Source: Arthrobacter saudimassiliensis
Lineage (GTDB): Bacteria > Actinomycetota > Actinomycetes > Actinomycetales > Micrococcaceae
Length of the DNA stretch: 64,000 nt
NCBI GenBank assembly: GCA_900016675.1
Contig: LN483070.1
Coordinates: forward strand, 930,001 to 994,000
Reading direction: 5' to 3'
Shown: positions 38,566 to 46,806 of the stretch, one piece after another
Numbering within the stretch: position 1 is the first letter of the stretch
Layout: every line of letters begins with the position of its first letter
Notes under the pieces: model-generated
What the model was told of the DNA's origin: nothing
Seen by the model: the letters and a program-made list of their open reading frames with translations, nothing else
The model's database searches: none
Program-made: the position numbers and the translations under genes

Positions 38566-38670
38566 AAGGGTGCGAGTGATGAATGGATGGAGTAGTGACC
38601 CATCCAGGCGCCGGCAGATTAGGGTTGATCCCCCCAACCAACCCCGAATCTGCCGGCGCTTTCTCTTTTA
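38566..38670 (+). ncRNA. Candidate small RNA, two hairpins, C6 loop (6C-like)
   Basis: About 105 nt with no open frame. The first hairpin is GGATGG...CCATCC (38585-38605). The second is a roughly 20-bp stem whose apical region holds CCCCCC, ending in a pyrimidine tract TTTCTCTTTT. The C6 loop before a terminator recalls the actinobacterial 6C RNA class, but I cannot confirm the match since only one loop carries six C. It starts 135 nt past the previous gene, too far for a simple gene terminator. Confidence 0.42.
38608..38670 (+). terminator. Strong intrinsic terminator
   Basis: GCGCCGGCAGATT pairs with AATCTGCCGGCGC, and GGGTTG with CAACCC, then TTTCTCTTTT. This is the clearest U-tract terminator outside the tRNA genes. 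It lies between plus-strand RNA and the convergent acylphosphatase gene. Confidence 0.85.
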
Positions 38671-38725
38671 ACCCGCTCCCGGCCCGTGCCGACGACCCAG
38701 TGCGGGGCACCTCCGGCGGCTGCGG

Positions 38726-39016
38726 CTATCCCGTCCGGAACTCCCCGAAAGATCCGTCCGCGGCGCCGAAGCCGTAATCGACGCTTTGGACCACTCCCGG
38801 CGTCTCCGGACCCTGCAGCCATTCGAGCAGTCCGTCGAGAGCCGGCCGGGGCCCCTCCGCCAGGACCGTCACCGAACCGTCCGGCTGGTTCCGGACTTCC
38901 CCCACGAGCCCAAGCGCCTGGGCCCTGCGCAATGTCCAGTAGCGGAAGCCCACGCCCTGCACCTCGCCCCGCACCCGTGCGGACAAACGGGAGGCTCCTG
39001 AGTGCTGGTTATCCAT
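38726..39016 (-). CDS. Acylphosphatase
   Basis: 96 aa, hydrolysing acyl phosphates. The two signatures are intact: LSARVRGEVQGVGFRYWTLR with the phosphate-binding loop and catalytic Arg, and GEVRNQPDGSVTVLAEG with catalytic Asn. The ATG at 39016 lies 7 nt after TAGGGT on its strand, giving a leaderless mRNA. The longer frame to 39112 would overlap the divergent gene and is not supported. Confidence 0.94.
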   Translation of the reverse strand: MDNQHSGASRLSARVRGEVQGVGFRYWTLRRAQALGLVGEVRNQPDGSVTVLAEGPRPALDGLLEWLQGPETPGVVQSVDYGFGAADGSFGEFRTG

Positions 39017-39099
39017 GGCGGACACCCTAGCGCCGGGAATCCGGACCGGCCAGATCCGGCGGCTGCACCGCTGCGGCGCTTCTCCGGCAGAATGGGGGC

Positions 39100-39891
39100 A
39101 TGCCTTCCACACCCTCCCCGCCGGTCAGCGGGCTCCCCCCGTCCATGGCCGTCCGGCGTCGGCTGCGGTTCGAAGTGCTGATCGTCCTCGGCCTCTCGCT
39201 TGGCCAGTCCGGGGTCTACGCCGTCGTGAACCTGCTGGAGAAGCTCTCCCGGGGGCCGCTGGACGGACAGGTGACCACTCTCAACCCGCCGCTGGACGAG
39301 AGCCCCTACTTCGACCTGACCTATCAGCTGCTGAACATCTTCTTCGCGCTGATGCCGGTGGCCCTGGTGCTCTACCTGCTCGCCGAGCCCGGCCGCAGCC
39401 CGTTCCGCCGGATCGGCTTCACGTTCTCCCGCCCGGGGCGGGACCTGCTGCTCGGGCTGGGCCTGGCCGCGGTCATCGGCGTCGGCACCCTGGGTGTGTA
39501 CGCCGCCGGCCGAGCCCTCGGGGTGACCACCGCCGTCGTCCCTGCCGCGCTGGACAGCTACTGGTGGACGATTCCGGTGCTGGTCCTTTCGGCCATCCGG
39601 CACGGCGTGGTGGAGGAAGTGATCATCGTGGGCTACCTCTTCACCCGGCTGCGGCAGCTGGGCTGGTCCGCTCCGGCGATCATCGTCACCAGCGCCCTCA
39701 TCCGCGGCAGCTACCACCTGTACCAGGGCATCGGGCCGGGGATCGGCAACTTCCTGATGGGGCTGCTCTTCGGCGCCGTGTACTGGAAAACCCGCCGGGT
39801 CATGCCCCTGGTCGCCGCCCACGCCATCCTCGACACAGCAGGCTTTGTCGGATTCGCCCTGTTCGGCCCCGCAATCGGAATCGGAGACTGA
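39100..39891 (+). CDS. CPBP family intramembrane metalloprotease
   Basis: 263 aa with about 7 membrane helices. Abi/CAAX motifs: HGVVEEVIIVGYLFTRLRQLG (the Glu-Glu pair with Arg about 8 residues on), SYHLYQGIG (His) and AAHAILDTAGF (His, Asp). These form the intramembrane active site. The family includes prenyl-protein and bacteriocin-immunity proteases; the role here is unknown. The ATG lies 6 nt after CAGAAT and is leaderless. Its stop overlaps the glycosidase start (TGATG). Confidence 0.9.
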   Translation: MPSTPSPPVSGLPPSMAVRRRLRFEVLIVLGLSLGQSGVYAVVNLLEKLSRGPLDGQVTTLNPPLDESPYFDLTYQLLNIFFALMPVALVLYLLAEPGRSPFRRIGFTFSRPGRDLLLGLGLAAVIGVGTLGVYAAGRALGVTTAVVPAALDSYWWTIPVLVLSAIRHGVVEEVIIVGYLFTRLRQLGWSAPAIIVTSALIRGSYHLYQGIGPGIGNFLMGLLFGAVYWKTRRVMPLVAAHAILDTAGFVGFALFGPAIGIGD

Positions 39892-41777
39892 TGGACCACG
39901 CACAGCCGAAGCCCGCGCACCCGCCACTGTCCACGCCGTGGGGCGAAGCCCTGGACCCGGATGCAGTGCTTCCGGAACATCCCCGGCCGCAGCTGGTGCG
40001 GGAGGGCTGGCTGAACCTGAACGGGCCGTGGCAGTACGCGGTAACCGCGGCCGACGCCGACCAGCCGCACGCATGGGACGGACAGATCCTGGTGCCCTTT
40101 TCACCGGAGGCTCCGCTGTCCGGCGTCGGCCGCCAGCTGCAGCCGGACGAGGCGCTCTGGTACCGCCGGCGTGTCTGCCTGCCGGAGGGGTTCCGCCGGG
40201 AGCGGGTCCTGCTGCACTTCGGCGCCGTGGACCAAAGCTGCACGGTATGGGTGAACGGGGTGCTGGCCGGCGGTCACGACGGCGGCTACCTGCCGTTCAC
40301 CCTCGACGTCACCGCCGCGCTGGACGCCGCCCGGGGCCCCGCGCGTGACAGCGTGCCGGATCGCGGCGCCGCAGGGGACACCGAAGGCGTTCCGGCGGGC
40401 GGGGGGCCGGCCGGCGGCGGACACGAGATGGTGGTCCGGGTCCGCGACATCAGCGATACGGGCAGCGCCTCCCGGGGCAAGCAGAAGCTCGAGCGCGGCG
40501 GGATCTGGTACACCGCCCAGTCCGGCATCTGGCAGACCGTATGGCTGGAGACCGTTCCCCGGACCTGGATCCGGGAGCTGGTGCTCACCCCCGCCCCGAC
40601 CCTGGACGCGGTCACCGTCACGGTGCACGCGGACGGCGGCCTGCCGCCGGAAGGGGACGCCGCCGTCGTCGTGCGCGCCGACGGCACCGAAGTGGCACGC
40701 GGCGCCGCCCGGCCGGGCGCACCGTTGCGGCTTCAGCTCCCTCAGCCAAGGCTCTGGAGCCCGGAGGACCCGTTCCTCTACGACGTCGAGGTCAGCCTGG
40801 GTGAGGACACGGTGCACAGCTACTTCGGCCTGCGGACGTTCGGCACGGGCAAGGACGGCGCGGGGCGGCGTCGGCTGCTGCTCAACGGGCAGCCCTACCT
40901 GCACATCGGGCTGCTGGACCAGGGCTACTGGCCGGACGGGCTGTACACGGCGCCGTCGGACGAGGCGCTGGCCTCCGACATCCGCACCGCCCGGGAGCTG
41001 GGCTTCACCATGCTGCGCAAGCACATCAAGATCGAACCGATGCGCTGGTACCACCACTGCGACCGCCTGGGCATGCTGGTCTGGCAGGACATGGTCAACG
41101 GCGGCGTCGTGGACGGCCGTGCCCCCGAGCGGCTGCCCCTGCCGGGCCGGGGAAGCCGCAGCGACCGCCGCTACCGGAAGTTCGGCCGCGAGGACGCTGC
41201 CGGGCGGGAAGCGTACCGCGCGGAGCTCCAGGCCACGGTCCGGCTGCTGCGGAGCGTGCCGAGCGTGGCGGTGTGGGTTCCGTTCAATGAGGGATGGGGC
41301 CAGTTCGACGCCGCCGACGCCGCCGCGCAGCTGCGGCGCCTGGATCCCACCCGCTGCGTGGACCACGCGAGCGGCTGGCACGACCAGGGTGCCGGGGACA
41401 TGAAGAGCCTGCACGTCTACGACCGGCCGTTCCGGGTGCGCCGGCGCTGGCGGTGGGGGCGGCGCGCCGTCGTGCTCAGCGAGTACGGAGGCGTCAGCCT
41501 CCCGGTGCCCGGACACGTCTTCAACGCCGAAACGTTCGGCTACGGGAAGATCCTGCGCACGTCCGACGAGCTGACGGAGGCCTTCGTCCGGCTGCATGAG
41601 GAACAGATCGTGCCGGCGGTGCGGCAGGGGCTGGCAGCCACGGTCTACACCCAGCTGACCGACGTCGAGGACGAGGTAAACGGCCTGCTCACCTATGACC
41701 GCAAGGTGCTGAAGCTCGATGCGGACGCGGTGCGGGCAGTGACGGCGGTGCTGCGCCGGGCTGCAGCGGAGTCCTGA
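39891..41777 (+). CDS. Glycoside hydrolase family 2 protein
   Basis: 628 aa. Order: sugar-binding jelly roll (PRPQLVREGWLNLNGPWQY to the first third), an immunoglobulin-like domain and a C-terminal TIM barrel. Catalytic acid/base Glu467 is in WVPFNEGWGQFD and nucleophile Glu531 in LSEYGG. No signal peptide, so it is cytoplasmic. GH2 covers beta-galactosidase, glucuronidase and mannosidase; the sequence alone does not settle which. GGAG precedes the ATG, and the gene is coupled to the CPBP gene by a one-base overlap. A Gly/Ala-rich insert near residues 145-180 is unusual. Confidence 0.9.
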   Translation: MDHAQPKPAHPPLSTPWGEALDPDAVLPEHPRPQLVREGWLNLNGPWQYAVTAADADQPHAWDGQILVPFSPEAPLSGVGRQLQPDEALWYRRRVCLPEGFRRERVLLHFGAVDQSCTVWVNGVLAGGHDGGYLPFTLDVTAALDAARGPARDSVPDRGAAGDTEGVPAGGGPAGGGHEMVVRVRDISDTGSASRGKQKLERGGIWYTAQSGIWQTVWLETVPRTWIRELVLTPAPTLDAVTVTVHADGGLPPEGDAAVVVRADGTEVARGAARPGAPLRLQLPQPRLWSPEDPFLYDVEVSLGEDTVHSYFGLRTFGTGKDGAGRRRLLLNGQPYLHIGLLDQGYWPDGLYTAPSDEALASDIRTARELGFTMLRKHIKIEPMRWYHHCDRLGMLVWQDMVNGGVVDGRAPERLPLPGRGSRSDRRYRKFGREDAAGREAYRAELQATVRLLRSVPSVAVWVPFNEGWGQFDAADAAAQLRRLDPTRCVDHASGWHDQGAGDMKSLHVYDRPFRVRRRWRWGRRAVVLSEYGGVSLPVPGHVFNAETFGYGKILRTSDELTEAFVRLHEEQIVPAVRQGLAATVYTQLTDVEDEVNGLLTYDRKVLKLDADAVRAVTAVLRRAAAES

Positions 41778-41814
41778 TCCCGCGTCCCGCTGTCGCTGCG
41801 CAGGACCGTCCGTT

Positions 41815-41945
41815 CCCTCCGCTTCGGACTGGCTCTCTCCGGTTCGGGGCGAACGCCTCCACTTCGCGGCGGATTCCTCCAGTTTGCGCATTTCCTCCGG
41901 TTTCAAACGGAGTAAATGCGCAAAGTGGAGGGTCTGGGCTGGAAG
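41815..41945. repeat. CCTCC/GGAGG palindromic repeat, copy B
   Basis: Several CTCC..TTCGCG words, then a hairpin 41877-41930 whose arms CTCCAGTTTGCGCATTT and AAATGCGCAAAGTGGAG pair with one mismatch and extend further. It lies between the convergent GH2 and DUF559 genes and may also end transcription. Confidence 0.8.
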
Positions 41946-41951
41946 CGGAGT

Positions 41952-42962
41952 TCAAAGGAGCAGGGCAGGGCGCTGGTGGTGCGGCAGTCCCGCACGGCTG
42001 AGGCGCTGGACCAGGCTCTGCGGATCAGTCCGGGGGCGGCCGACGTCGGCCCATGACCATCGCACGAACTTCACACCCAGGGCACGGATTGCGTCTTCCC
42101 GGCGCTTCTCCGTAAGGACCACGTCCCACCCCTCGCGGCCTTGGGGTGCAACTGGCCCACCCCAGGCACCGCCCTGTGGCTGGGCCTGACCTGGAAAACC
42201 GGCATTGCCGGCGGCGTATTTGACCGCACCGTCGAACTCGCCCACGATGTTGTACTCCCGCCAGAAGAAGTCAGTCCGGAAACGCCCGTCGGGTGTGTCG
42301 AAGACATGCTGCAGCTCGGGAGGAGGGAAGCCCATCCGGTGCATGACGGCGCGGGAAACTGACTCGCCCGGTGAATCCGCCCGGGCATCGGCAAACCGCA
42401 GGACGGTCAGAGCGCGGCTGCGCCTGGCTCCGCTCGGCAGGCGGTACGCAAGACCCATGAGACCTTCTCTGGAAAGGGCAGGCAGCAGGTTGACCGGATC
42501 GGTCCGGAGAACGTGGTCCGCAGCGGGAACCGCGTGCTCAAAGGCCAGATGTGCCGCCATGTCGAGCACGGTCTGCGCCCGTGAGGTGACGTTCATTCCA
42601 TCGTGCAGGACGATTGGTTCTAGGAGAGGTCGTTCAATCCAGTGGACTCCAGCCCTGCGCCGACCGTGAGTTGGCGGAAGGGCCAGCAGCGTCACCTCTG
42701 GTGGGGACCCGATGACGGGAATTCCCCACACGACTGCCGCCGATCGTTCCGCTGCAGTGCGGCCGGCGCCCGACTGGCTCAGGACAGCGCCGATCCTTGC
42801 CCGCTGCTGTTCCCAGAGGGGCTGCCGTTTCCACCATAGGGTTTCTACGTAGATGCCTCGCCGGAGGCGAACCAGTTCCCCCGCGCGGCACCGTCTGGCC
42901 AGTGACGCTCGGGTGACGGCATCCAGATTGGAATCGGCGGCGTAGATCAGGGGGTAGTCCAT
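41952..42962 (-). CDS. DUF559-like nuclease-fold protein with AbiEi-like N-terminus (paralogue)
   Basis: 336 aa. The N-terminal third (NLDAVTRASLARRCRAGELVRLRRGIYVE) is a winged-helix AbiEi antitoxin-like domain. The C-terminus has VSRAVMHRMGFPPPELQ, RTDFFWREYNIVGEFDGAVKY and a final EKRREDAIRALGVKFVRWSW, the DUF559/Vsr-like layout with Asp, Glu and Lys. A Gly/Pro-rich insert of about 30 residues splits the nuclease-like domain. It is related to 1262-2248. The ATG at 42962 lacks a strong ribosome site. Palindromic repeats lie on both sides, and GC appears somewhat lower than in neighbours. Confidence 0.75.
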   Translation of the reverse strand: MDYPLIYAADSNLDAVTRASLARRCRAGELVRLRRGIYVETLWWKRQPLWEQQRARIGAVLSQSGAGRTAAERSAAVVWGIPVIGSPPEVTLLALPPTHGRRRAGVHWIERPLLEPIVLHDGMNVTSRAQTVLDMAAHLAFEHAVPAADHVLRTDPVNLLPALSREGLMGLAYRLPSGARRSRALTVLRFADARADSPGESVSRAVMHRMGFPPPELQHVFDTPDGRFRTDFFWREYNIVGEFDGAVKYAAGNAGFPGQAQPQGGAWGGPVAPQGREGWDVVLTEKRREDAIRALGVKFVRWSWADVGRPRTDPQSLVQRLSRAGLPHHQRPALLL

Positions 42963-43024
42963 GTGACCAGCCTGCCGGGGCAGGTCGGGCCGGGTCAGAG
43001 AACCGGCGGAAACTGTGGACGACC

Positions 43025-43130
43025 GGCGTGTTCCCTCCGGTTCGAGGCGTCCCCCTCCACGATGTACGTTGTCCGCCGGTTCTGCGCGGAGGAAAACGCA
43101 CGAAGCGGAGGGGGACAGTCCTAAGCGGAG
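43025..43130. repeat. CCTCC/GGAGG palindromic repeat, copy C
   Basis: Core hairpin 43051-43114: CCCCCTCC pairs with GGAGGGGG, with a looser centre than copies A and B. It lies just upstream of the DUF559 gene start. Confidence 0.7.
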
Positions 43131-43203
43131 GGGATCAGCGCACCGTGGACAGATACGCACAGACCGGCAGCGATCCGGCACCGGACAGCGCCGGCCGGAA
43201 GCG

Positions 43204-43854
43204 CTAGATGGTGACGGAGCCGTGCCCGGTTTCGAAGGTCACGGACATGATGCCCGGGGTGCCCGCCGGTGCGATCCAGGTGACGTCAACGCTCTCCAGC
43301 GGTTCGCCCACCGGGGTTCCCAACCACTCGGTGACCCGGGCGGCGGAACCGGCGATGGTCAGCGAGTTCAGCTTCACCTTGCCCGGCATGCCGGGAAGGG
43401 CGTTGGAGGGGTGCAGATCCTCGGTGCCGTCGTCCCAGCGCAGCATGTACGGAACCTGCGGGTCCGCGATCAGGCCGTTGATGCCGATCTGCCGCCAGGT
43501 GAGCTCCCGCCCGTCGGGGAACTTGCGGTTGCCGGGAACGGACGCGCGGCCCAGCCGCTCCTCGAAGGGGGCGAGGTCTTCGACCGCCACGCACCAGCCC
43601 ATCCAGCCGCCGCCGTTCTCGGAGCGGGCCCGCACCGCCTGGCCGAAAGGCGCCTTGTCGGAAGCGGGGTGGTTGAGGACCTCGACAACCTCCACGTACT
43701 GGTGGTTGGCGAGGGGGAGGATCATGTTGCGTGTGCCGAAGCGGGGATGGATTCCGCCCTTCACAAAGTCGGCGCCCAGCGCCTCGGCGATCCTCTCCGT
43801 GGTGGCCAGCAGGCCGTCGGATTCACAGGCATAAGAGACATGATCCAAACGCAT
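43204..43854 (-). CDS. VOC superfamily (glyoxalase-like domain) protein
   Basis: 216 aa. Starts MRLDHVSYACE, with an internal second beta-alpha-beta-beta-beta half (LTIAGSAARVTEWLGTP). The pattern RNMILPLANHQYVEVVEV and the WRQIGINGLIADPQVPYMLRWDDG segment fit the glyoxalase-like domain family (PF13468 type). Possible metal ligands are His5 and a later Glu. Enzyme activity is unknown. The ATG at 43854 lies 6 nt after CACAAT and is leaderless. An iron-box-like palindrome lies about 25 bp further upstream. Confidence 0.85.
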   Translation of the reverse strand: MRLDHVSYACESDGLLATTERIAEALGADFVKGGIHPRFGTRNMILPLANHQYVEVVEVLNHPASDKAPFGQAVRARSENGGGWMGWCVAVEDLAPFEERLGRASVPGNRKFPDGRELTWRQIGINGLIADPQVPYMLRWDDGTEDLHPSNALPGMPGKVKLNSLTIAGSAARVTEWLGTPVGEPLESVDVTWIAPAGTPGIMSVTFETGHGSVTI

Positions 43855-43890
43855 GGCGTCATTGTGGCACGTTGTGTTCCATACCACGAA

Positions 43891-43904
43891 TAAGGCTCGC
43901 CTTA
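43891..43904. promoter_or_regulatory. DtxR/IdeR-like iron box upstream of the VOC gene
   Basis: TAAGG-CTCG-CCTTA, a perfect 5-bp-arm palindrome followed by CCC; it resembles half of the actinobacterial iron-regulator consensus (TAGGTTAGGCTCACCTAA type). It lies just upstream of the VOC -35 region. Iron control is an inference. Confidence 0.4.
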
Positions 43905-44043
43905 CCCAAATTTCCGGCCAGAAGAGCCTAAAAATAGTACGCAGGCTTTCTAATTTTGCCGCGCTGTGTTTTCGCCTTCCGGCTCGCGCGGCAGCGGCCG
44001 GATGACGACGGCGGAGCCTCCTTCCGCCCCCAGGCGCGGGTGC

Positions 44044-44086
44044 GCCGGGCCGGTCACCGAAGGACACATGGTTGCACCGGCCCGGC
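44044..44086. repeat. 11-bp perfect inverted repeat before the metY promoter
   Basis: GCCGGGCCGGT (44044-44054) and ACCGGCCCGGC (44076-44086), loop 21 nt. The right arm covers part of the metY -35 area. It may be an operator or a hairpin. Confidence 0.5.
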
Positions 44087-44103
44087 AGCCCTGTTTTCAT
44101 AGT
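44072..44103 (+). promoter_or_regulatory. Promoter of the metY-metX leader
   Basis: TTGCAC (44072-44077) and TTCATA/CATAGT (44096-44103), spacer 18-20 nt. The predicted start falls near 44107, exactly where the riboswitch aptamer begins. Confidence 0.55.
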
Positions 44104-44106
44104 GGG

Positions 44107-44222
44107 CAGGTCATGAGTGCCAGCACGAAGCCCCGGCTTGCTGGCCGGCAACCCTCCAACCGCGGTGGGGTGCCCCGGGTGAAGACCAGGCCCGGCGCCA
44201 TAAGGCGTCCGGCAAGCGCGGG
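44107..44222 (+). promoter_or_regulatory. SAM-IV riboswitch
   Basis: Aptamer with the SAM-IV core: AGGTCATGAGTGCCAGC, CCCCGGCTTGCTGGCCGGC, AACCCTCC, GTGGGGTGCCCCGGGTGA, and closing GACC of P1 at 44185-44188, then the extra hairpin GGCGCC-ATAA-GGCGTC and a GCAAGCGCGGG end. It binds S-adenosylmethionine and lowers expression of methionine genes. The leader has no U-tract terminator; CCCT at about 44281 can pair with AGGG of the metY ribosome site, so control of translation is likely. Confidence 0.9.
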
Positions 44223-44301
44223 TCCTGTTCCCGTCGCCTCCTTCGGCGTACGCCGGCACGGGGCGTCAGCGGGCGGGCCCCCTGGAACCTAGGGAGCGAC
44301 A

Positions 44302-45621
44302 GTGTCCAGCGACTGGTCCTTCGAAACACGTCAGATCCATGCCGGGCAGACGGCCGACGCCGCCACGGGGGCGCGTGCCCTGCCCATCTACCAGACCACC
44401 TCATTCGTCTTCCCCAGCGCGGAATCGGCTGCCAACCGGTTCGCGCTCGCGGAGCTGGAACCGATCTACACCCGGATCGGCAATCCCACCCAGGAGGCGG
44501 TGGAAAGCCGGATCGCCTCGCTCGAGGGCGGCGTGGGCGCGCTGCTGCTCGCCTCCGGCCAGGCGGCCGAAACCTTCGCGATCCTCAACCTGGCGCAGGC
44601 CGGTGACCACATCGTGGCCAGCCCCAGCCTGTACGGCGGCACCTACAACCTCTTCAGGCACACGCTGAAGAAGTTCGGCATCGACACCACGTTCGTCGCC
44701 AACCCCGACGACCTGGAGCAGTGGCGGGCGGCCGTCCGTCCGAATACCAAGGCGTTCTTCGGCGAGGTGGTCTCCAATCCGCGCCAGGACGTGCTGGACC
44801 TGGAGGGCATCAGCGCGGTGGCCCACGAGGCCGGAGTGCCGCTGATCGTGGACAACACGCTTTCGACGCCGTACCTGATCCGCCCGCTCGAATGGGGCGC
44901 CGACATCGTGGTGCACTCGGCCACCAAGTACCTCGGGGGCCACGGCACCGCGATCGCGGGAGCCATCGTGGACTCGGGCAACTTCGACTTCGCCGCCGAT
45001 CCGGAGAAGTTCCCCGGCTTCAACACCCCGGACGAAAGCTACAACGGCCTGGTGTACGCCCGGGACCTGGGCGTGGGCAGTCCGTTGGGCGCGAACCTCG
45101 CCTTCATCCTCAAGGCCCGCGTCCAGCTGCTGCGTGACCTCGGCTCCGCCGTCTCGCCGTTCAACGCCTTCCTCGTCTCCCAGGGCCTGGAGACCCTGAG
45201 CCTGCGCATGGAACGGCACGTGCAGAACGCCGCCGCCGTCGCCCGCTGGCTGGAGGCGCACGACGACGTCGAGTCGGTCGCGTATGCGGGCCTGGAATCC
45301 AGCCCCTGGTACGAGCGCGGGCTGAAGTACGGCCCGCGGGGCACCGGCGCCATTGTCTCCTTCGAAATCGCCGGGGGAGTGGAGGCCGGGAAGCGGTTCG
45401 TTGACGCGCTGGAGCTGCACTCACATGTGGCCAACGTCGGGGACGTGCGCTCGCTGGTGATCCACCCGGCGTCGACCACGCACAGCCAGCTCGGCGCCGA
45501 GGCGCAGCTGGCCGCCGGGGTGAGCCCCGGGCTGGTGCGGCTCGCCGTCGGGCTGGAGCACATCGATGACATCCTCGCCGACCTCGACGCCGGCTTCCGC
45601 GCCGCGAAGGCGGCCCGGTGA
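44302..45621 (+). CDS. metY: O-acetylhomoserine sulfhydrylase (Cys/Met metabolism PLP enzyme)
   Basis: 439 aa, joining O-acetylhomoserine with sulfide to give homocysteine. The length and pattern FETRQIHAGQTADAATGARALPIYQTTSFVF are typical of MetY rather than MetB. PLP-binding Lys209 is in DIVVHSATKYLGGHG, with IYTRIGNPTQ and SGQAAE contacts upstream. The GTG at 44302 follows AGGGAG, which may be masked in the SAM-bound leader. Its stop overlaps the metX start, forming the direct sulfhydrylation operon. Confidence 0.94.
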   Translation: MSSDWSFETRQIHAGQTADAATGARALPIYQTTSFVFPSAESAANRFALAELEPIYTRIGNPTQEAVESRIASLEGGVGALLLASGQAAETFAILNLAQAGDHIVASPSLYGGTYNLFRHTLKKFGIDTTFVANPDDLEQWRAAVRPNTKAFFGEVVSNPRQDVLDLEGISAVAHEAGVPLIVDNTLSTPYLIRPLEWGADIVVHSATKYLGGHGTAIAGAIVDSGNFDFAADPEKFPGFNTPDESYNGLVYARDLGVGSPLGANLAFILKARVQLLRDLGSAVSPFNAFLVSQGLETLSLRMERHVQNAAAVARWLEAHDDVESVAYAGLESSPWYERGLKYGPRGTGAIVSFEIAGGVEAGKRFVDALELHSHVANVGDVRSLVIHPASTTHSQLGAEAQLAAGVSPGLVRLAVGLEHIDDILADLDAGFRAAKAAR

Positions 45622-46751
45622 CGGCCACGACCTCCTGGCCCCAGGCCCCGTCCCGGGACCTGCCCCCGGGCGACGGCGTGCTGCAGCAGGTTTCGATCGG
45701 TTCCCTGGAGCTGGAAACCGGCGGGTACCTGCCCGACGTCGTCCTCGGGTACGAGACCTGGGGAACCCTCAATGCGGACGCCTCCAACGCCGTCCTGGTG
45801 CCGCACGCGCTGACCGGCAGCACCCACGTGGCGCAGGGCGACAGCGACGAGCCGGGCTGGTGGGACCCCCTGGTGGGGCCCGGCCGCACCGTGGACACGG
45901 ACCGGTTCTTCGTGGTCTCGGTGAACATGGTGGGCGGCTGCTACGGCTCCACCGGCCCGGCCAGCCCGGCACCGGACGGGCGGCCCTGGGGCTCCCGATT
46001 CCCGTTCGTTACGATCCGCGACGCCGTGCGGGCGGAGGCGCGGCTGGCGGACCTGCTCGGCATCCGGCGCTGGCATGCGGTGCTCGGCGGGTCCCTGGGC
46101 GGCGCCCGGGCGCTGGAGTGGGCGGTGACCGAGCCGCAGCGGGTGGCCCGCTGCGCCGTCATCGCGGCCACGGCCGCCAGCACCGCGGAGCAGATCGCGT
46201 TCGCGCAGGCACAGGTGCAGGCCATCCGCCTGGATCCGCTGTTCAACGACGGTGACTATTACGACGGCGCGCGGCCGACGGCGGGCCTGGGCCTGGCCCG
46301 GCGGATCGCCCACATCACCTACCGGTCCGAAGCGGAGCTGGAGTACCGGTTCGGGCGGACGCCGCAGGCCGGCGAGGAACCGCTGGGCGGCATCCGGCCC
46401 GCCGATCGCGGGCGTTACCAGGTGGAGAGCTATCTGGACCACCAGGCCCGCAAGCTGGTGGACCGCTTCGACGCCAACAGCTACCTGGTGCTGACCGAGG
46501 CGCTGATGAGCCACGATGTCACCCGGGGGCGGGGCAGCCTGGCCGAGGCGGTGGCCGGGTGCACGGCGGAGTTCTTCATCGCCGCCGTCGACTCGGACCG
46601 GCTGTACTTTCCGGAACAGTCGCAGCGCCTGGCCGAGGCGCTGCCGGGCTCGCCGCCGGTGCACCTGATTTCCGCTCCGATCGGCCACGACGGGTTCCTC
46701 ACCGATGTGCACCAGGTCGCCGGAAAGCTGGGCGGGACCTTCTTCGCCTGA
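45618..46751 (+). CDS. metX: Homoserine O-acetyltransferase
   Basis: 377 aa alpha/beta hydrolase fold. It makes O-acetylhomoserine, the substrate of the upstream enzyme. Nucleophile Ser159 is in GGSLGGARALEWA, the acid is in AAVDSDRLYFP (Asp325 or Asp327) and His357 is in PIGHDGFLTD. VNMVGGCYGSTGPAS is the conserved oxyanion-side segment. The GTGA overlap couples it to metY, and both are under the SAM-IV riboswitch. Confidence 0.95.
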   Translation: MTATTSWPQAPSRDLPPGDGVLQQVSIGSLELETGGYLPDVVLGYETWGTLNADASNAVLVPHALTGSTHVAQGDSDEPGWWDPLVGPGRTVDTDRFFVVSVNMVGGCYGSTGPASPAPDGRPWGSRFPFVTIRDAVRAEARLADLLGIRRWHAVLGGSLGGARALEWAVTEPQRVARCAVIAATAASTAEQIAFAQAQVQAIRLDPLFNDGDYYDGARPTAGLGLARRIAHITYRSEAELEYRFGRTPQAGEEPLGGIRPADRGRYQVESYLDHQARKLVDRFDANSYLVLTEALMSHDVTRGRGSLAEAVAGCTAEFFIAAVDSDRLYFPEQSQRLAEALPGSPPVHLISAPIGHDGFLTDVHQVAGKLGGTFFA

Positions 46752-46806
46752 ACGATCCGCGGGCCGGGTGCTGACGGAACGGCGGGTCCGGCGCTAGCAT
46801 CCCGGC

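Noticed and set aside
39015-39890. Upstream extension of the GH2 gene frame to 39015
   Set aside because: It runs through the CPBP gene in another frame. GH2 homology begins only after the ATG at 39891, which has a ribosome site.
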